NCBI RefSeq assembly: GCF_000002875.2
Contig: NC_009407.2
Coordinates: 7,501-70,000 of the forward strand
DNA from: Leishmania infantum JPCM5
Taxonomy: Eukaryota; Euglenozoa; Kinetoplastea; Trypanosomatida; Trypanosomatidae
Length of the DNA: 62,500 bases
Direction: 5' to 3'
Positions 38,659-49,755 of this stretch are shown here, piece by piece; within the stretch, counting starts at the first letter, position 1; every line of letters starts with the position of its first letter. Made by a program: the position numbers and the translations under genes. The notes beneath the pieces are model-generated. The model was not told the origin of the DNA. It made no database searches and saw only the letters and a list, made by a program, of their open reading frames with translations.

Positions 38659-39276
38659 TCCCTTCCCCCTCCCCCGCCCCCGCATTTACCCACCGACAAG
38701 TCACGGCTGCACACGTCGTCTCTTCGGTCTGTCGCTGAGTGTATGCCTTTCCACAGCGGGGCCAGCGGCGATATAGTGGCGCTGAGCGTTCGCCGATGGA
38801 AGAAAACGTAACAAGGAAAACGAGACGAATGCAAGCGACAGCCCGCGTATGTGAACAGGGCACGTAACCAAGGACAGAAGAGGGACGAGCAATGCACTCT
38901 AGGTGGTGTGTGTGTGTGTGTGCTTGATGACACACGCACCGACAGGCCCAGCTACCGCGAGCAATAAGCACTGAAGGCACATGAGGGTGTGCAGTGTGCG
39001 ATAGAACGTTCTCTCCTCGCCCACGTACGAAAGAGCCTCCGTCCTCGTCTTGTTGTCTCCTTCCTCCCTCCCACCCGGATCGTCTTCACCGCCCTTCTAC
39101 CCCACACCTGCGTCCGCAGCGGCCACCCATCCGCGGCGCTCTGCCCATGGCGTGTATGCGTGTTTCTCTCTCTTCACTCACTCTCTTGCTCTTGTTGTCC
39201 CACCTGTCCGCCTTGAAGAATCGTTGTCGTCTGTATATACTTCACGCCTCCCTCTGTGCACGCTCTTTGGCCTCTC
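38659..39276. other. Intergenic region
   Basis: No supported gene. A (GT)8-like tract lies at about 38905-38922 and a pyrimidine tract at 39165-39212 is a likely splice signal for the V-ATPase gene. Confidence 0.6.
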
Positions 39277-39780
39277 ATGTCCTCCACCAAGGTGTGCGAC
39301 CCCGAGGCGTTCCTCTTCGGTATGATGGGGGCTGCCTTATCCCTTGCTTTGGCGAACGTTGGTGCCGCCTTCGGCACGGCCAAGGCCGGTGTTGCGGTGG
39401 CACAGCTAGGAATTGTGCAGCCCTCACGCGTGATGCGTGGTATCGTGCCGGTCGTGATGGCCGGTATTCTTGGTATCTACGGTCTCATCGTCTCCGTGAT
39501 TATCTGCAACAACATGAAGCTGAGCGGATACCCGCTCTTCTCCGGGTACATGCACCTTGGGGCTGGGCTGGCGGCCGGATTTGCCTCCCTCGCGGCCGGA
39601 TACGCGATTGGCATTGTAGGCGACATTTGCTGCTACGCGTATGCCAAGACGGAGAAGATCTTTGTCCCAATGATTCTGATGCTCATTTTTGCAGAGGCGC
39701 TGGGCCTGTTCGGTCTCATCACTGCACTGCTCATGAGCAACAAGGCAACCTCTGCCATGGGCTCGTGCACCATTAGCTAA
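39277..39780 (+). CDS. V-type H+-ATPase proteolipid subunit c
   Basis: The 167-aa product has four hydrophobic helices at about residues 11-33, 54-76, 92-115 and 129-152. The proton-carrying glutamate is E140 in LIFAEALGLFGLI of helix 4. GMMGAALSLALANVGAAFGTAKAG and GIVGDICCYAYAKTEK are typical of the family. It forms the rotor ring of the V-ATPase, which acidifies acidocalcisomes, the contractile vacuole and lysosome-like compartments. The frame is open further upstream but the first ATG is MSSTKVCDPE. Confidence 0.95.
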   Translation: MSSTKVCDPEAFLFGMMGAALSLALANVGAAFGTAKAGVAVAQLGIVQPSRVMRGIVPVVMAGILGIYGLIVSVIICNNMKLSGYPLFSGYMHLGAGLAAGFASLAAGYAIGIVGDICCYAYAKTEKIFVPMILMLIFAEALGLFGLITALLMSNKATSAMGSCTIS

Positions 39781-41814
39781 GATCGTGGAATTCTTTAGTC
39801 GTTTGCTTTTCTTTTGTGGCGCCCCTCTTCTCCGTAAGGCCCCTTACCCCGTGCGTATCCCTTTCATTTTCTCGAGGTGTTTCTCCCTTTGTCTGTCCGT
39901 CTCCGATTCTTGCCGGTGTGTGTGTGTGTGCTGATGGATGGACAGGGGGCGTGTGTGTGTGTGTGTGAGGCGATGGCAGCGAGGGAGCGAACTCGGGAAG
40001 ACATCGTCTTTCTGCGTGTTGATGTGTTTCTCGTATTTTGTTGTTGTTCTGTGGTCTGCGCGGCGTTTCAGTGTCTCTCCGTGCGGCGCGCGTGGTCGGC
40101 TGCTTATCCGTCTTGATGGGGCGTGCCTGCAGTCGTGCCCGAAAGGAGGGACGTATGCGCCTGGTGTTTGGCGTGCGTGTTCCGTTTGCTACCGAAATGT
40201 TGAGCGGAGCTACCCCCCTCCTCCTTTCCGAACGGAAAAAGGGAAGGAATCATGAGAGGAGGAGACATATCCTCCCTTTCCAGCACGCGCAAACACACGC
40301 ACCCGCACTCAGACACACACACACACACACGCGCACGCACACTGATGCAGGAGATGCGGATGCCATGAAACAAGGCACGTGTACCTTCTTGGGATGGTGC
40401 ATGGATCGCTCTATTCCTCTCATCCTGTCTCTCTCGTGAGGCGTTCCCCGCTATCATCACGCGCGGCTCCGTTTCTCTCTCTCCCAGCTCTTTCCCAGTC
40501 TGCCATGAGACCATGAGCCGCGTTTCACACTTGACGGACCGATTCGAGCGCAGGAGGTGCCGCTCGCTGCGCGCTACAGATGCGCCTTTCATAGCCACAC
40601 GTGACGCGCGTGTTGTTTGTGCATCCGGCGCAGAAGAAATGGCGGAAGAGAGCGAGGTGGTAGAGCGATGACACCGCTGCTGGAATAGCGAATGTTGGCA
40701 TGCTTGTGTGCGTGTGTGTCGGGGGGACCCTGCGGTCTTGTATGCTGGTGTGCAGCCGTGGCGCGGTGAGGAGCGTGCGTAGTGCAAGTGACATTGGTGG
40801 CCTCCTTTCTTGGCTGTTCTGTTCCTCTCTATTCTCTTGCTGGTGTGGAAAAGACAGCGTGATGGTCGAGGCCACACGCGAGCACACACGAAACGAATTG
40901 CACTCATGGGAAGAGTGGCGTCGCCTTGGGGAGGGACGGATAGGTAGGCGTTGCGCTGCTTAGTAGAGCCGGCGCCTCACGTTTATACAGGGACGTGGCG
41001 TGAGTAGAACGGCGGAGCACGGCGTCGTGCGCGTGTGCTTGCGTGATGATCCATCGAGCTATAAATAAATGAACGGTCAGTGATGTGGCGCCAGTCGCAG
41101 GGAGCCTTCACAAGGGAACAATAGGGAGGGGGCCCCTGCTGGAGGCCACGTGCATGTGTGTGTACGCGCGCGTCAACAACGAAGCGTTGGAAGCAGTATC
41201 TCAGCGCTTCTCCTGTCTCTCTGCCACTAGTCTTGGTGCTCTTGTCTCCCTCTCTCACACCTCTCTCCACTGATGTGTCGTCTTCCACCGCCTTTCCCGA
41301 CGTATACAAACACACGTGCAAACAAAACCAAAGAAGCACCAAAAATCTCTCCTCTCTCCGAAAAGAGAACCCTAAGCGACAACAAGCAACAGCCCCACAC
41401 TCTGCGATCACTTCTCTATTTTCCTCCACTTCGCACTAAACACAAAGGACGACCACAGACACCATCCCCTCTGGCATCTCTCGTCCCCCTCTCCTCCATA
41501 AACACACACGCACACGCGCATACGCACGTACCTCCTCCCCACACCCTCGCGCATCATCTCTGCCGGCGTGCGTTCTCTCCGTTATGTTTTTTCGCTGTCC
41601 TCATCTTCAGCGAGCACACGTGTCTTTCTCTCTCTGATCGGCCTCCCTGAGCGGCACTTTGGCGTTTGTATCGGTCGTCTTTTCGTGCGTGTGCGTGTGT
41701 GTTTGCATCGCCGCGATCGTTTTGGCGCGTTTACGCCGCCGTTCTTTTCCCCCCCCCCTCGCCCTCCGAGACAGACGCAGCCGTGATTGAACGGGTAAAC
41801 GTCATCTTGCAGCA
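39781..41814. other. Long spacer (2.0 kb) with simple repeats
   Basis: No supported gene. It contains (GT)n at 39917-39930 and 39952-39966, and (AC)n at 40314-40331. A pyrimidine tract with C12 at 41735-41767, followed by AG near 41772, is the probable splice signal of the hydrolase gene. A 267-aa antisense frame at 40104-40907 is low-complexity. Confidence 0.55.
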
Positions 41815-43047
41815 ATGTACGTCGCTCGCCAGCGCTGCGAGAATCGTCGCAGCAAACAGCATGCCCCTGAGGATACCTTCCGGCGTCAACCGCCGCGGCG
41901 CAAACACTTCTACTCGTGGGTCGCCACGGATAAGACACAGCTGCAGAAAACGGAGAAGTTGGTGCTGAATGGGCTGCCGTACTATCAGGCCAAGATAGCC
42001 GGCCTCAACACCATCTCTACCGACGACATTCGCGAGTTGGACGACAATGCTGTGAGTGTGGCCGACCCCAGCGGCATCGCCAAATCGAAAACTATTCGCG
42101 ACGGAGCTGCTGAGCATCAGACCACCACACCTCTCGCGCCACTTCCTGCGCGGAATGCCGCAGCAGAGGTGGAAAAGGATGTCGTCGTTCTCATTCACGG
42201 TTTCGCCGGTGGGGTGGCGGGTTGGGCGCAAAACTGGCGCTTCCTGTCGGAGCACTATCGCGTGTACGCCTTCGATCTTCCTGGGTTTGCTCGCAGCGAG
42301 CGTCGTGCCTCTACCGCGACGTCGCTGCCAGAGGCGATGGACTACTTCCGCGACTACATTCACCGCTGGTTCGCGCGGCTCGACCTGGGGCAGCCAGTCA
42401 TTGTTCTCGCTCACTCCTTCGGCTGCTTTGTCGCCGCGCATTACGCCATGCGCAACGGAGCCGAATCCATCAAACTTCTCCTGCTCGCAGAGCCGTGGGG
42501 CTTGGTGCGCGCTAACGCAAACCGGATGAAGAAGTACCCGCTGCAGGCACGTGTGCTGCTGGCGCTCTTCTACAGCATTGGTCTTCTGGCGCTGCTGCGC
42601 GGGGTAGGGCCGGTGGGACCGTGGCTGCTGCGCCGCGTTCGCCCCGATTTCGAGGAGAGGTGGTGCACCTTCCTTGGTGACCCTAGCCCCATGTACGACT
42701 ACCTCTACCACTGCAACGCGCAGCATTCCCTTGTTGGAGAAAAACTCTTTAAGGCCTGTTGCCACTACGACGTATGCGCGAAGGAGTCACTGCTAGATGC
42801 GCTGCCAGGTACTCTCGACAAGCGCATCGGCGTGGGCCTATTGTTTGGTGGCAAGTCTTGGCTGAATACGCCAGAGGGACCCGAGCTGGCAGCGCTGCTG
42901 CGTGAGAGAGGCGTTCGCGTCCGCATCGATACGCTGGCCAACGCCGGCCATCAAATCTTCATGGATGATGTGGCGGGCTTCAACAAGAAGGTCGTCGAGA
43001 TGATCACAGAGTTGTCCTCGGACTGCTGTTCAACGCTGTCGGTGTGA
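41815..43047 (+). CDS. Alpha/beta hydrolase, CGI-58/ABHD4-like
   Basis: The protein is 410 aa. The core begins with DVVVLIHGFAGGVAGW (oxyanion HG at 128-129), then VYAFDLPGFARSER. The nucleophile serine S201 is in AHSFGC, and H379 in NAGHQIFMD is the catalytic histidine. LLLAEPWG matches the ABHD4/5 strand LxLxDPWG. Serine is present at the nucleophile, as in ABHD4 and plant/yeast relatives, whereas mammalian ABHD5 has Asn, so an acyl hydrolase (lysophospholipase) or acyltransferase activity is possible. The N-terminal 120 residues are basic and may target a membrane or organelle. The start is the ATG at 41815. Confidence 0.85.
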   Translation: MYVARQRCENRRSKQHAPEDTFRRQPPRRKHFYSWVATDKTQLQKTEKLVLNGLPYYQAKIAGLNTISTDDIRELDDNAVSVADPSGIAKSKTIRDGAAEHQTTTPLAPLPARNAAAEVEKDVVVLIHGFAGGVAGWAQNWRFLSEHYRVYAFDLPGFARSERRASTATSLPEAMDYFRDYIHRWFARLDLGQPVIVLAHSFGCFVAAHYAMRNGAESIKLLLLAEPWGLVRANANRMKKYPLQARVLLALFYSIGLLALLRGVGPVGPWLLRRVRPDFEERWCTFLGDPSPMYDYLYHCNAQHSLVGEKLFKACCHYDVCAKESLLDALPGTLDKRIGVGLLFGGKSWLNTPEGPELAALLRERGVRVRIDTLANAGHQIFMDDVAGFNKKVVEMITELSSDCCSTLSV

Positions 43048-46000
43048 CCAGGCAGCGGGAGGAGGGATGCTGGCGGATGTAGTTGTGCAACCTTTTTGTG
43101 TGTGTGTGTTGACATTGATGAGGAGGAGGCGTCTCTGAGTGAAGTGTTGGGGGGGTACACACGGTGACGATTGCACCGCGTCCGTTGTGACGCTGACTTG
43201 GAACGCTGTCCACCTCTCGCACCCCACAAGCTGATTTCTTGTTTTCCGGGTCAGCGTTCGCGTTTCTGTCCTGCTGTGATGATTGCCTCCTTTGTGTGGC
43301 ACTCATCATACACTCTCTCAAAGAGGTGGCAGGTCTTCTCTCCCTTCTCCGTCGCACATATACACGAGGCTGGCGTAAGGAATGGAGCAGCCCCCCCCCA
43401 CGCACAAATTGACACGCACATACACGAAGGGGCACACCCCTCGCATATCAACTCGGGCGAACGCATGGCGATGCACATGCACTCAAGCCTGAAGGGAAGC
43501 GATGCGCGCCCACGCCTCTTCACACGTGTATATATATATATATGCCTGCGCCTCTCCTTTTGCGCTTAATTTTGACTATTTTGGTTATTACATTACTATT
43601 ATCATTTATTATTTTCGTTGTATGTCCGCTTATCTTCCTCGGCTCTGCCGCCTGTTTGCTCGCCTGTGTTGTTTTACCTACACGTTATACGCGGCCTGCC
43701 TGCCCCCTTCCCCCTTCTCCACTCCCTCGCAGTCCACCCGTGCTGTAGGGCAGCCTATCTCTGTGCATGTGTCTGCGCTTTTCGTTGGCCGCAGCTTCTT
43801 CTCGGGGCTGTAGCAGCGGAAAGGCGAAGAGCCGTCGCCGTGGAGGATTTGGGATGGGACGGGAGAAGGGATGCGACGCGTTTTACTTTCCGTTTTCCGG
43901 TCTGTGCTGATCCCTTTTGCAGGACGACGGCACAGTGACGCCGATGACACTGCCCTATGGTGCTTCCGTGGAGTGCGTGTGGGGGGTTTCACAGCTGATA
44001 TGGCTATGTGAATCCATCATGGTGTCCACCACCTCCTGCGCCGCATACATGAGCGCACAGAATGAGGTGTGGTGGGCTGCTTCTCTCCTTATCCCCCTCC
44101 AGCGCTTAGGCTGGAGCGGCTCCACCACAAGAACACGTGAGGGCCGCTCGCGAGGGGAGGGGACTGCAAGAGCGAGAGCAGAGGAGCGAGACGAGAGCGC
44201 CGGATCGGTTCCACTTCGAGGTTCGTTGTGTTCGCTAGTCCGCTGATTCAGTGAGAGGGCTGCTGCAGGAGAGAAGAGGAGAGGCCGAGAGTATGGAGGC
44301 GGGGGAGACAAACGCCTGCTTTTTGATGCAGCTCCTCTCCCCCCCTCGTGCATCCATGTAGCTCCTCACGGGCGCTCACGTCAACTGCTCTACTCGGAGA
44401 CAGTTGACCGACCGTCTCTACTTCACTTATTTGATTTTATCCCGTGAAGTGGGTGGCGCATGTCGTCTCTCGCACACTTCATGGACTACGTGCATGCCGT
44501 GAGGGACACGTGTGCACGCCTGTGCGAACGCACTCGATCAGCGCCTCGGCGAATGCAAGAGCGAACGAAACAAGAAAATAATGTCAACACCGAATTTAGT
44601 GACCTCTGTGTGTTTGTGCGTGTAGGGGGTGTGCACCAGCAAGAAATCTAAGAAGGCAGGGGAAGGGGGAAGAGGAGACGAACTGCTGCCGTCTGTTGCG
44701 TGGGTGCACCCTGCGCACCTCATCTCTCTCTTTTCGTTCCTTCATCATGCATTGCTGCCCATTTGTGTGTACCGATGCGTGCATGGTCCCCTGCCTTGTT
44801 CTGTTGCCCCGCTGCCCTCCTAGCCCAGAGCGCTTTCTCCGCCACCTCCGCTGTCTTTTGTGCTATTAGTAACACCAGCTTTCCACAAGTTTGCGCCGGC
44901 ACGTTCACGGCGGCGGTGCACGACACGTCCATCTCATCGTCTCATCTGCGTAGTGGTGGCTGCCTTCCGTGCATTGTTACGATTGCTTCATGTATGCTGT
45001 CGCCGCTCGATGCCGTTCGCTTTCTGCGTCTCCTTCTTCTTCCTGCTTTTCTCGCTTCCTCTGCTGGCGTGGGCCGATGCGCTCCGAGTCCTTCTTGGCC
45101 TGTGCGTTGAGTGTCGGGTGGCCTGCGTAGCGCCTTCATTCTCTTTATCTATGCTTTTCCTGATGCCGCCTATCGTTTTCACGGCTCTGGCGGGAATGCC
45201 TGTAGAGTGTCTTCTTCCTTCGTCACCTGTTTATTTCCCCGGCAGGTTTTTCTTCGTTTCGATACCATGCTTCATGCGCACCTGCGCGTGCGTGGTTGAT
45301 GGAGAAGAAATTAAAAGGCGAGCGGGAGTTGGCATCGATGTACCGGTTTTGCCTTTCGAGTCCCACACGCACGCGCAGAAGCGTCATCGCGTGTGCGCGT
45401 GCGTGTGGGCGCTTTCATCTGCTTCCATCCCTTCCCAAAAGTTCAACGGCCGCGCTCGCCAATCTCACCTCGCTTCTCTCTCCGCCTCCTCCCCTCCTCC
45501 GCGGCTTTCCTTCGGGCCCCGCCGCGATGGCGTACCCGCACGTCTTTTGCTCTCGCTGTGGCAGGCGTGCCGGAACGAGGTGTAGGGGCGAAGCGGTGGA
45601 GAGGACGAGAAAGAGAACGGTGACTTCTTCTTATTCCGTAGCCCATGGTGGATGCCAGAGGCACAAAAACACAAGCGCTGGCCGGGGGCCTCGCCGTTGT
45701 CCCTATTCGCTTATTTTGTTCATTGCGAAATCGCCGCTGTGGTTTTCCAGACCTTCAGGCAACAGCCCCAAAACCCCGTAAGCGGCGCAGCGAAAACACA
45801 CAAGAGACTCCCTTTGCCCTCTGGGAAGCTTGCCGTTCTGCTTCTCTGGCGAGTTGCCACTTCAGCGTCTCGACGCGTCGGGGCTTCATGTGCGTCGCCC
45901 CGACGTCCCTCAGCGCGACGGTGGCAAAAGGTGAGAAGCAGAACATGGTAAGAGGGGTTTGTGACTCTTTATGTGTGCGCCGCCCTACGGCACTCCTCTG

Positions 46001-46359
46001 CTCCGCTTGCCACTGTTCAACATATCTGCTCTTCTGCTTCGTTCTCCAGAACCGACGCACAAACACACATACACGCATACGCTTCCGTCATTCTCAACTC
46101 GTCGCGCACCCGCACACATCCAGGTACACCAGCACGGTTCCGTGCGTTTATCGTGTCGTCGCCACCGCATCGCCTTTGGCGCCCACGACCGGAAGAGGAA
46201 GCAAGACGACACGAAGGTAAAGAGTAGCGTCGGCGCGCATCAAGACACGCACGCACGCACGAGTGCGCGTGCGTGAGCTGGCCGCGTGACGCGTATTCAG
46301 CTCACGGCTCTCGCTTTCTGTGTAGTTGAGGGAATCGGAGGGCCTCCTCGGGAGCTATC
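43048..46359. other. Longest spacers: 3.3 kb without a supported gene
   Basis: The region contains (TA)6 at about 43530-43543, an A/T-rich patch at 43560-43620 unlike its surroundings, several C-rich tracts, and many short frames. The longest frames (44860-45585 and 45645-46220) are Ser/Arg/Cys-rich low-complexity translations. It probably contains a long 3' UTR of the hydrolase and the leader of the LRR gene, or lost genes. Confidence 0.5.
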
Positions 46360-47460
46360 ATGTGGGCAGAGGCGTACCGTGCAGCCTGCGCGGAAGTGTC
46401 CGCCGATGTGCGGGAGGACGTCAGCAGCAGCGGCTCAACTGGGGAGCTGATTGTGCGCGGCAACACCTTTGAAAACTTCAAGAACCGCGTGACTGACACC
46501 GATGTGCAGGCGATACTGGCGGCGCTCCGTGTATGCCCTGGCATGTCTGCGCTGTATCTCCCTTGCAACAGCATCACCAGCGAGGGTGGGGTGCTGCTCG
46601 GCAAGGCGCTCGGGCATCAGCTTGATAGCATCATCACACTAGACGTGCAGTACAACTCGCTGGGGGCGGAGGCGGGTGTTGCGATAGCACAAGGGCTGCA
46701 GCGGAACGACTCGCTCTGCCATGTGACGCTCGCCGGCAACCCACTTGGTGGTCGCTGCGGTGCGGCGCTCGGCGAGGCGCTGCGGCAGAACATGAACCTT
46801 GCGGTGCTGGATCTCTTCAACACCGACCTCGGCATGAAGGCGCTCGTGCACATCTGCCGCTCCTTGGAGGTGAACAAGGGACTCTCCTCGCTGAACATCG
46901 GGCGACCGTTGCTGCACGGAGTTGACGAGCTGGAGAGCGTCGTGAATCATCTCTCCATTGCTCTTCAGCGCAACTCCACACTGGAGGAGCTGCAAATGGC
47001 GTACTTTGGCCTCGTTGATGACTGCCTGCAGACCTTGGTTCTGGCGCTCTGCGGATCGGCAGTCACGACCCTCTGCATCAAGGGCAACAAGCTGTCGCAG
47101 GACGCCGGCCAGCTGCTGGCGCGCCTTCTGGACCGCCGGCACGACTTTCGCAATCTCGATGTCAGTTGCAACCGCCTGCGCGACGCCGGCGCAGAGGCTC
47201 TAGCGAAAGGCGTGGCGCACCACCCTCAACTGGAGTCTCTCGGTCTTGAGAGCTGCACGATCGGTGAGGGTGGCCTTGTGGTACTCGTTGAAAGCCTTAA
47301 GAGCTGCGCCACTGTGCGTCGTCTAACCCTCTGGGGCAATGATGTGACACCGGCGGTGGCTTCCGCCCTCACTGCAACTTTTTGCGACCTGTGCGAGCTT
47401 GACCACATTGACGTTGGCGTTGTGGAGCAAGACGGACAGGTGGTGGCCTACCGTGCCTGA
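46360..47460 (+). CDS. Leucine-rich-repeat protein (RNase-inhibitor type), 366 aa
   Basis: Nearly the whole protein is made of 28-residue LRRs of ribonuclease-inhibitor type: SALYLPCNSITSEGGVLLGKAL, ITLDVQYNSLGAEAGVAIAQGL, CHVTLAGNPLGGRCGAALGEAL, TLCIKGNKLSQDAGQLLARLL, NLDVSCNRLRDAGAEALAKGV, RRLTLWGNDVTPAVASAL. There is no signal peptide or membrane segment, so it should be a cytosolic protein-binding scaffold; partner unknown. It differs from the surface LRR proteins (PSA type) in repeat class. The next gene also contains LRR-like segments. Confidence 0.85.
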   Translation: MWAEAYRAACAEVSADVREDVSSSGSTGELIVRGNTFENFKNRVTDTDVQAILAALRVCPGMSALYLPCNSITSEGGVLLGKALGHQLDSIITLDVQYNSLGAEAGVAIAQGLQRNDSLCHVTLAGNPLGGRCGAALGEALRQNMNLAVLDLFNTDLGMKALVHICRSLEVNKGLSSLNIGRPLLHGVDELESVVNHLSIALQRNSTLEELQMAYFGLVDDCLQTLVLALCGSAVTTLCIKGNKLSQDAGQLLARLLDRRHDFRNLDVSCNRLRDAGAEALAKGVAHHPQLESLGLESCTIGEGGLVVLVESLKSCATVRRLTLWGNDVTPAVASALTATFCDLCELDHIDVGVVEQDGQVVAYRA

Positions 47461-48174
47461 CGCGCGGATACCACTGCACAAGGGGCGATGTAGACTATGG
47501 CGACCAGGACGAAAAACTTGATTGCTTCGGCCGCTCCACTCGAGAGAAAGGAAAGGATGAGTGGGAGATGAGGAGGGCAGGGGACATGTGAATGACTTTG
47601 TCGACTCACCACGACTCTGTGTCAAGTGTCACGCCGTACAAAAGGTGCGACACGCCGAATCAAGGATCTCTTCCGCCGCGTTTTTGTGCCTCCTGTTCGC
47701 CCCTTTTTCCTCACGCTGTCCACTCTCTGCGCAGTCCTCCTCCAAGGTGTAAGCGACTGCCCTCGCACCCTGTAGGCACGCTCGGGGGAGAGGGAGGGGG
47801 AACTAGGGGCCCTACCCCTGGATATGCACCGCCGCTCATGCAACGCCTTTGCGCGCGCACACACACACCCTCTGCATGTGCGTGGCCTCCTGTGCTGCAC
47901 ATGCTCCACCATGTTTTCTTCATCCATACGCCTTTGTGTCGCTCGTCGATTCGAAGCGTGCCTTCCTTCCCCTCATCGCACAAGAAGACTCCAAGGGAAG
48001 CTAGCGCTCATACCCACGCCCATTACGTGCGGTCAATCATCACAGCTGCAGCATCGCCGTCGCTCTTTGCATCCTGGTGTCTTACCCATTCCTTCTTAAG
48101 CACATCCACGCTTACCCACGGCGGCTCTCTCGCCATTTTCGTTCTAAGCAGGTGGTGTTTGGGGGAGGCGGGCG
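47461..48174. other. Intergenic region
   Basis: No supported gene. C/T-rich DNA throughout; the probable acceptor for the next gene lies near 48140-48151. Confidence 0.6.
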
Positions 48175-49755
48175 ATGCCGCTGCCAAGTCAGAACCAGCT
48201 GCACGGCTACTATGTGGCGCGATGTGGTTACCACGAAGTTCTCAGACCACATCGAGCAGCACTGACGCTGCTGGCAGAGGACACTACATCACATGCAGAG
48301 AGGCTCGCCGGCGAAGCTAAGGAGCGATGCGTGGCCATAGCAGACCTAGAACAGATCGAGAACAGAGAGGAGGGAGGGGCGCGCGCGTGTGAGCGGGCTG
48401 CTGTCATTCCTCTTGCGACCCAGCGCACGTTTCGGCTTGCCGAGCCGTGTGGCACAGCCGCCCTCTCTCCGCTCTACATTGGTGCGCGTGGTCTCCTGCC
48501 CATACTAGACCTGATTGCGGAGCTCCCACTCGTCGAAACGGTGGATCTGTCAAATGTGTCGTCTTGGTACGACAACGACACCTTCGCCGGCTTGTCGCAA
48601 GGCAGCGTTTCCGGCAATGACGTAGTTGCCCACCTGTGCACTATCCTTCCACGCCTGCGCTTCCTACACACCCTCGACTTGGGTGGCCAGCCGCTGGGTA
48701 GCATCGCCGTCGCCCATCTGCTGGAGACCATCAGACAGTTGCCTACGGTGGTACGTGTGGACTTTGACACCACCAACGTTGATCCGTACCTTCTCCGTGC
48801 CTTCCAGCAGACGTTGGAGGAGCACCAACGACGCCCACGCCCGCACATGCCCACCACCAAAGCGGTGGCAAGGGCTTACGAGATTCCGCTCTACATTAAG
48901 GCACTTCCTCGACTGGATCGAAAAACACTTCGCGAACAGCAGGTGCTGCGAGCTCTCCTCTCCGAGGACCCCAGCTTCGCGAGCGCGGTGACGGGCGTGG
49001 AGATGGGCGACATGGTGCTCACGGCGCGCGTGATGAGCACGGCAGAGGCGGTCTTTCGGTGCGGGGACAAGGGCATCCGCGGGGACGGGCAGCATCTCTT
49101 CATCCTCAAGAGTGGAACGTTGCGTGTGTACAGTGACCTCGAGGGCTTCGTGTTGTCACGCGGCGACTACTTTGGCGACTCGTACCCCTCCGTGCTGCTG
49201 CCGTGCTCGCGGCTGGAGGAAGAGGAACGGGGGGTTGTGTATGCCATACCACTTCGCTCGTCTACTACCGTTTTGGCCTACTGGGCAACTCGCCTGGCAG
49301 CCGCGTGGCCATGGCTGCATCAGATTCCGATCATGCACGCTGTGGGGGCGTGGACGTGCATGCGGGCATGCACTTGCAGCGAGTTTGTCGTATCGGAGCC
49401 GACAGACACGATTATCGAGGCGGGAGATGGCGGAGAGGCAATCTACGTGGTCTGCGACGGCTCTTTTTGCGCGCTGGACTCTCGCGGGGGTGACGCGGCG
49501 CGTTACAACGCTCGGAGCGTGCGAAGTGTGTTTACCCGCTTCGACGTCTTTGGCATTGAGGCGCTCGTCGCCCGCAAGCGCCAAAACTCCGTCCGCATCA
49601 AGGCGGGAAAAGAGAAAGGCCTGCCCTATCGCACCTTGGCTGTGCGGGGTTGCGGTGTGCGGGTGCTTCACCGCCAACTGCGTCCCGTCTTCATATCGCT
49701 GGCTCGAGGCTACTCGCTGCACGAGGACCTCTGCGCCGGCGGCACTACAGGGTAA
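48175..49755 (+). CDS. Protein with LRR-like segment and two cyclic-nucleotide-binding-like domains, 526 aa
   Basis: Residues about 95-210 contain LRR-like strands (ETVDLSNVSSW, FLHTLDLGGQPLGSIAVAHLLETI, VVRVDFDTTNV). Residues about 283-370 resemble a cNMP-binding beta-barrel: FRCGDKG, LFILKSGTLRVYS, SRGDYFGDSYPSVL. Residues about 410-500 resemble a second: IIEAGDGGEAIYVVCDGS, DVFGIEALVARKRQNSV. The phosphate-binding cassette of a functional domain reads FGE(L/I)A-x(n)-R-A; here the Glu is replaced (FGD, FGI), so cAMP binding is doubtful. Trypanosomatid PKA-R also carries LRRs and two such domains, so this may be a distant relative that binds another ligand or only proteins. The start is the ATG at 48175. 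Confidence 0.7.
   Translation: MPLPSQNQLHGYYVARCGYHEVLRPHRAALTLLAEDTTSHAERLAGEAKERCVAIADLEQIENREEGGARACERAAVIPLATQRTFRLAEPCGTAALSPLYIGARGLLPILDLIAELPLVETVDLSNVSSWYDNDTFAGLSQGSVSGNDVVAHLCTILPRLRFLHTLDLGGQPLGSIAVAHLLETIRQLPTVVRVDFDTTNVDPYLLRAFQQTLEEHQRRPRPHMPTTKAVARAYEIPLYIKALPRLDRKTLREQQVLRALLSEDPSFASAVTGVEMGDMVLTARVMSTAEAVFRCGDKGIRGDGQHLFILKSGTLRVYSDLEGFVLSRGDYFGDSYPSVLLPCSRLEEEERGVVYAIPLRSSTTVLAYWATRLAAAWPWLHQIPIMHAVGAWTCMRACTCSEFVVSEPTDTIIEAGDGGEAIYVVCDGSFCALDSRGGDAARYNARSVRSVFTRFDVFGIEALVARKRQNSVRIKAGKEKGLPYRTLAVRGCGVRVLHRQLRPVFISLARGYSLHEDLCAGGTTG

Noticed and set aside
40104..40907. 267-aa minus-strand frame
   Set aside because: It is the reverse of (AC)n and G/A-rich spacer and opposes the direction of all genes.
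44860..45585. 241-aa + strand frame
   Set aside because: It lacks an ATG at its 5' end and is a translation of C/T-rich spacer.
45645..46220. 191-aa and overlapping 99-aa (45652-45951) + strand frames
   Set aside because: Two overlapping frames with similar weak composition; neither shows motifs or a clear splice signal.
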